From Bacillus sp. ISL-55 (GTDB lineage Bacteria; Bacillota; Bacilli; Bacillales; Cytobacillaceae): DNA of 64,000 nucleotides. Shown here piece after piece: positions 61,020 to 64,000 of the stretch. The notes under the pieces were generated by a model. The model was not told where the DNA came from and made no database searches. It saw nothing but the letters and a program-made list of their open reading frames with translations. A program made the translations under genes and the position numbers. The stretch's first letter is position 1, and every line of letters begins with the position of its first letter. The stretch lies in the NCBI RefSeq assembly GCF_018613155.1, contig NZ_JAGGQU010000031.1, positions 118,391 to 182,390 on the forward strand, in the 5' to 3' direction.

Positions 61020-61278
61020 ATCTGCTTTTTACAATCATATTTACTGCTTCTTTGATCGCTTCGTCGGCATCTTTGCCTTCCTGAGCTGCTTCAGTGATGC
61101 AAGATTCAAGGTTCTTAGCGACGATAAAACCAATCGCGCGGTCTACTGCGGAACGGACAGCTGATAATTGGGTAACAACATCCTTGCAGTGGTTTTCTTC
61201 TTCCATCATGCGGATGACTCCGCGTACCTGGCCTTCTAATCGCTTCAAACGATTTTTCATTTCTGTTGTGTATTCCAT
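61018..61278 (-). CDS. CsoR/RcnR-family repressor, CstR-like persulfide sensor
   Basis: All-helical DUF156 protein of 86 residues. Copper-sensing CsoR proteins bind Cu(I) with Cys-His-Cys. Here the equivalent positions are Cys31, Asn56 and Cys60 (HCKDVVTQLSA; AKNLESC). Cys31 and Cys60 with no His is the pattern of S. aureus CstR, which senses sulfane sulfur by Cys-Cys polysulfide bridges. A persulfide sensor is therefore more likely than a copper sensor. No rhodanese or sulfide-oxidation genes are adjacent in the window. Start ATG at 61278 behind AGAGAGGTGTAGG. Confidence 0.82.
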   Translation of the reverse strand: MEYTTEMKNRLKRLEGQVRGVIRMMEEENHCKDVVTQLSAVRSAVDRAIGFIVAKNLESCITEAAQEGKDADEAIKEAVNMIVKSR

Positions 61279-61369
61279 TTCCTACACCTCTCTCTTACGG
61301 TACCCCGTATTGTATCTATTATACCAGCGTTTTTTCCTTTTTTCTACCAGTTATAGCACTTTGAGCGAA

Positions 61370-61399
61370 TTAACATTTAAAAGCTACACCTGTTATAAT
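61370..61399 (+). promoter_or_regulatory. Possible promoter of the PucR-type regulator gene
   Basis: TTAACA (61370-61375), 18 bp, TATAAT (61394-61399), about 45 bp before the start codon. Confidence 0.4.
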
Positions 61400-61444
61400 A
61401 AAAGATATGTCAGCTTTTATCAAATTAAATCTGAGGATACTTAT

Positions 61445-62344
61445 ATGATTAATAAAATATTATCTTATTTCCCTGATTCTGTCACGCATGAAAATAACCC
61501 ACTGCCTTCATCACCTGATTACTACTGGTTTAAAGAGGCAGATCAAAGTCCTTTGTGGATTGGTATTCCCAAAAATAAAATTTCTGAAAGCCAGCTTGAA
61601 CTAATGAAAAACTTGTTTGAATTTGTCGAGTTGGAAAATAATACACATCTAACAGGGGCAGCGCATTCCTGGAATCAATTTCTTTTCCATGATGGTGTTT
61701 TGCCAGCCACAGCGTTCGACGAGGTCCGTTTTATCCAGTTCAAGTTGCAGTCAAATAATATTGAATTTGAGGAAATCCATGAAGCTTTAAAAGGGTTCTT
61801 CCCTGACCACACAACCCTTTGGGTAAAGGATTCGTACGGAATCATCATTGAAGAAAAAAAGGAAGTGCCGGAAAATGCAGACGATCTTTTTTCCATTGCC
61901 TCAACACTTGAGAGCGACTTTTATGTAAAAATCTCCTTCTATATCGGCAAATTCCAGAAGGCTTCTATGCAGCTTCCAGACTTTTTCAAAAAAGAAAAAA
62001 AGGTTTTCGAGGAATTGACCACACATACCAACCGTGATGCTGTATATACCTTCGAAAAAGCTTTCCCGATGCTGCTAGCGGCACATTTGCCAGATCATCT
62101 TAAAGAGATTCTAGAGAATACCATCCTTGAAGCGTTTGGGGAGGATAAAGAGTTAATGGCGACGATAAAGGTATTTCTTGAAAGTAATTCTAACGCTTCT
62201 CTTTCGGCCAAAAAACTTTATGTCCATCGCAATACTCTTCAATACAGATTGGACAAATTCATGGAGAAGACCGGCGTCAGCTTAAAGGATTTTGATGCAG
62301 CTGTTGTAGTTTATCTAGCCAGCATTTATGAAGAACTGCGCTGA
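61445..62344 (+). CDS. PucR/CdaR-type helix-turn-helix regulator, YxkF-like
   Basis: Protein of 299 residues. The N-terminal part has no recognised domain. The C-terminus carries the PucR-type helix-turn-helix FLESNSNASLSAKKLYVHRN and TLQYRLDKFMEKTGVSLKDF. It starts at the ATG at 61445 behind GAGGATAC; the long open frame upstream runs antisense through the CstR-like gene and is discarded. The position just before msmX matches yxkF-msmX of B. subtilis, so a role in sugar-transport regulation is possible but not shown. Confidence 0.82.
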   Translation: MINKILSYFPDSVTHENNPLPSSPDYYWFKEADQSPLWIGIPKNKISESQLELMKNLFEFVELENNTHLTGAAHSWNQFLFHDGVLPATAFDEVRFIQFKLQSNNIEFEEIHEALKGFFPDHTTLWVKDSYGIIIEEKKEVPENADDLFSIASTLESDFYVKISFYIGKFQKASMQLPDFFKKEKKVFEELTTHTNRDAVYTFEKAFPMLLAAHLPDHLKEILENTILEAFGEDKELMATIKVFLESNSNASLSAKKLYVHRNTLQYRLDKFMEKTGVSLKDFDAAVVVYLASIYEELR

Positions 62345-62469
62345 ATCATTACCATTAAACAAATTGCATAAAAGGGCTTACATTATTTTTGTGCACCCTG
62401 CCGATGATTATTCTAGGTCATTTCCGCTAAACTGTTTTTGTAGACAAACAATCAGGGAGGCTTTAAAAA

Positions 62470-63570
62470 ATGGCCGAGTTAAAATTAGACAACATTTATA
62501 AAATTTATGATAACAAAGTAACAGCAGTTGAAGACTTCAACCTTCACATCCAGGATAAAGAATTCATCGTATTCGTAGGTCCATCTGGCTGCGGTAAATC
62601 TACTACACTTCGTATGATTGCAGGACTTGAAGAAATTTCTAAAGGAGATTTCTACATCGATGGAAAGCGCGTGAACGATGTACCGCCAAAAGACCGTGAT
62701 ATCGCAATGGTTTTCCAGAACTATGCACTCTATCCACACATGACTGTTTACGATAACATGGCATTCGGATTGAAGCTTCGTAAATTCGCTAAGGATGAAA
62801 TTGATCGCCGGGTTCAAGAAGCTGCCAAAATCCTAGGTCTTGAGCCATACTTAGACCGTAAGCCAAAGGCACTTTCTGGTGGTCAGCGCCAGCGTGTTGC
62901 ATTGGGACGTGCCATTGTCCGTGATGCTAAGGTCTTCTTAATGGACGAACCATTATCAAACCTTGATGCAAAGCTTCGTGTACAGATGCGTGCAGAAATC
63001 GCAAAGCTTCACCGCCGTCTGGATACAACGACTATTTACGTAACGCATGACCAGACTGAAGCGATGACGATGGCAACTCGCCTTGTAGTCATGAAGGATG
63101 GTATTATCCAGCAGGTTGGAGCTCCTAAAGAAGTTTACGAAAATCCTGAAAATGTTTTTGTTGGCGGATTTATCGGATCGCCTTCCATGAACTTCTTTAC
63201 TGGTAAGCTTGAAGAAGGGAAATTTACAAATAATAATTCTTCTATCGCTATTCCAGAAGGCAAAATGAAAGTTCTTCGCTCTCAAGGTTATGTCGGCAAG
63301 GAAATCATCCTTGGCGTAAGACCAGAAGACCTTCATGACGAGCCAGTATTCATCGATGCTTCTCAAGGTGCTACAATCAAGGCTACTGTCGAAGTTTCCG
63401 AATTGACTGGTGCAGAAACAATGATTTACTCTCAATTCGAGGGCCAGGACTTTGTAGCACGTGTTGATTCACGTACTGATGTTGCACCAGGCCAGATAAT
63501 TGAATTGGCATTCGATATGAATAAGGTTCACTTCTTTGATGCTGAAACAGAAAGTAGAATCCGTCCGTAA
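62470..63570 (+). CDS. msmX: Multi-sugar ABC importer ATPase MsmX
   Basis: Protein of 366 residues with Walker A GPSGCGKSTT (about residues 37-46), Q-loop FQNYALYPHM, signature LSGGQRQR, Walker B VFLMDEPLSNLD, H-loop YVTHDQTEAM and a C-terminal TOBE regulatory domain (GVRPEDLHDEP). MsmX energises several carbohydrate importers that lack their own ATPase (maltodextrin, arabinan, melibiose, galactan systems), so it is usually encoded alone, as here. ATG behind AGGGAGGC. Confidence 0.95.
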   Translation: MAELKLDNIYKIYDNKVTAVEDFNLHIQDKEFIVFVGPSGCGKSTTLRMIAGLEEISKGDFYIDGKRVNDVPPKDRDIAMVFQNYALYPHMTVYDNMAFGLKLRKFAKDEIDRRVQEAAKILGLEPYLDRKPKALSGGQRQRVALGRAIVRDAKVFLMDEPLSNLDAKLRVQMRAEIAKLHRRLDTTTIYVTHDQTEAMTMATRLVVMKDGIIQQVGAPKEVYENPENVFVGGFIGSPSMNFFTGKLEEGKFTNNNSSIAIPEGKMKVLRSQGYVGKEIILGVRPEDLHDEPVFIDASQGATIKATVEVSELTGAETMIYSQFEGQDFVARVDSRTDVAPGQIIELAFDMNKVHFFDAETESRIRP

Positions 63571-63573
63571 TAG

Positions 63574-63818
63574 GAAAAGCGCAAGCGCCTTGGTCAGCCC
63601 CGACAAGCGCTGGAGGTCCGACCGGTGAAGTCGTTCTTTGACTTCATTGGGCGGACCGAACTCGAAAAGCGGAGGCGACTGTTCAACTCCGAAAAGCGCT
63701 GGAGGGCCTGACCGTGAAGTCGTTCTTTGACTTCAGGGGCAGGACCGAAGCGTCTCGAGGAGTTAGGAGCCGCAGCTAGACAAGCGACTCGAGGGGCTAG
63801 GCGCTGAAGCTAGATTAA
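63574..63818 (+). repeat. Interspersed extragenic element, copy H (compound: two hairpin modules)
   Basis: Starts 4 bp after the msmX stop with GAAAAGCGCAAGCGCC. It contains two copies of the GTGAAGTCGTTCTTTGACTTC module, each preceded by AAGCGCTGGAGG, and ends GGGGCTAGGCGCTGAAGCTAG. It looks like two elements fused in tandem. Confidence 0.85.
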
Positions 63819-64000
63819 GAAAACTACATGCAGTTATTCACACCTAAATAATTTTATAATTTCCTTAACAATAAAAAAAAGGTAAACGCACCGAATCCCT
63901 TTTAGAAAAATTCGATTTATTGCTAAATACTATCTTACCACTTACAGCAAGGGGTGACAACCAATCGAGGTATGCGAAAAGTCCCACTGCCGGCTGACAG
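63819..64000. other. Unassigned right-end sequence
   Basis: AT-rich sequence without a supported gene. A possible start (ATG at 63972, nine codons to the edge) has a poorly spaced GAGG and cannot be judged. Confidence 0.4.

Noticed and set aside
61094..61444. N-terminal extension of the PucR-type regulator
   Set aside because: The open frame there is antisense to the CstR-like gene and crosses its promoter. A ribosome binding site supports the start at 61445.
63972..64000. Start of a gene at the right edge (ATG, nine codons)
   Set aside because: The GAGG motif is only 1 bp from the ATG, and too little sequence remains to judge.
1..64000. Prophage, integrase, tRNA or rRNA genes
   Set aside because: No integrase, phage structural gene, attachment duplication, tRNA cloverleaf or rRNA sequence was recognised on either strand.

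Overview
The window is chromosomal DNA from a low-GC, endospore-forming, naturally competent-type member of the Bacillaceae. The evidence is gene content and order that match the Bacillus subtilis yha-yhe-yhf-yhg-yhj region (hemEHY, ecsABC, hit, serC, trpP, scoC, prsA, yhaLMNO, yhaPQ, hemZ, yhaX, yheA-yheE, comK, sipV/yhjE/yhjD), sporulation genes (YheC/YheD family, YjcZ-type mini-proteins, YhaL) and strong GGAGG-type ribosome binding sites with frequent TTG/GTG starts. A Mesobacillus- or Bacillus-like genus is likely, but the species cannot be read from the sequence.

Layout. 1-7.5 kb: the start of a MalT-like STAND regulator, signal peptidase I with a TVP38-type membrane protein, an LCP cell-wall ligase, an S9 prolyl-oligopeptidase, YhjD, the competence master regulator ComK and an IDEAL-domain protein. 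7.6-13.5 kb: an M48 membrane protease, a 10 x 52 bp tandem array, a sulfonate/nitrate/taurine-type ABC importer operon and azlCD. 13.7-18.4 kb: enoyl-CoA hydratase, fatty acyl-CoA ligase, lipoate ligase, a metallo-beta-lactamase-fold hydrolase and the zinc-ribbon mini-protein YhfH. 18.5-26.1 kb: YhgE with its TetR-type regulator YhgD and matching operators, hemEHY and the heme mono-oxygenase HmoB. 26.2-34.1 kb: liaFSR, a decayed YhfA-type membrane gene, the M20 hydrolase YhaA and ecsABC. 34.2-42.0 kb: three tandem ~130 bp units of unknown function ending in a terminator, hit, a second 52 bp tandem array, serC, trpP with a TRAP-type binding site over its ribosome binding site, yhaH, scoC, small membrane proteins, three 26-30 residue YjcZ-type proteins and prsA. 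42.0-54.6 kb: yhaL, the exoribonuclease YhaM, the SbcCD-like pair YhaNO, an S51 peptidase, the NatAB-like exporter YhaPQ, yhzD, yhaR, hemZ and the HAD-family yhaX. 54.8-64 kb: yheA, four consecutive YheC/YheD-family ATP-grasp genes, yheE, a CstR-like persulfide sensor, a PucR-type regulator and msmX.

Most genes lie on the minus strand and end in simple hairpin terminators. Seven plus-strand genes instead end in, or are followed by, copies of one interspersed extragenic element. All eight copies seen run in the plus orientation, and one supplies the last ~22 codons of yhjD. The most unusual non-coding content is the pair of tandem arrays (9054-9562 and 35239-35654). Their sequences differ, but both have an exact 52 bp period, near-identical dyad geometry, a shared ATTAWACCC spacer motif and two unit subtypes each. 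Next is the three-unit, terminator-ended locus at 34273-34628, upstream of hit. All comparisons with named families rest on memory of those families and on motifs read by eye; no database search was run.
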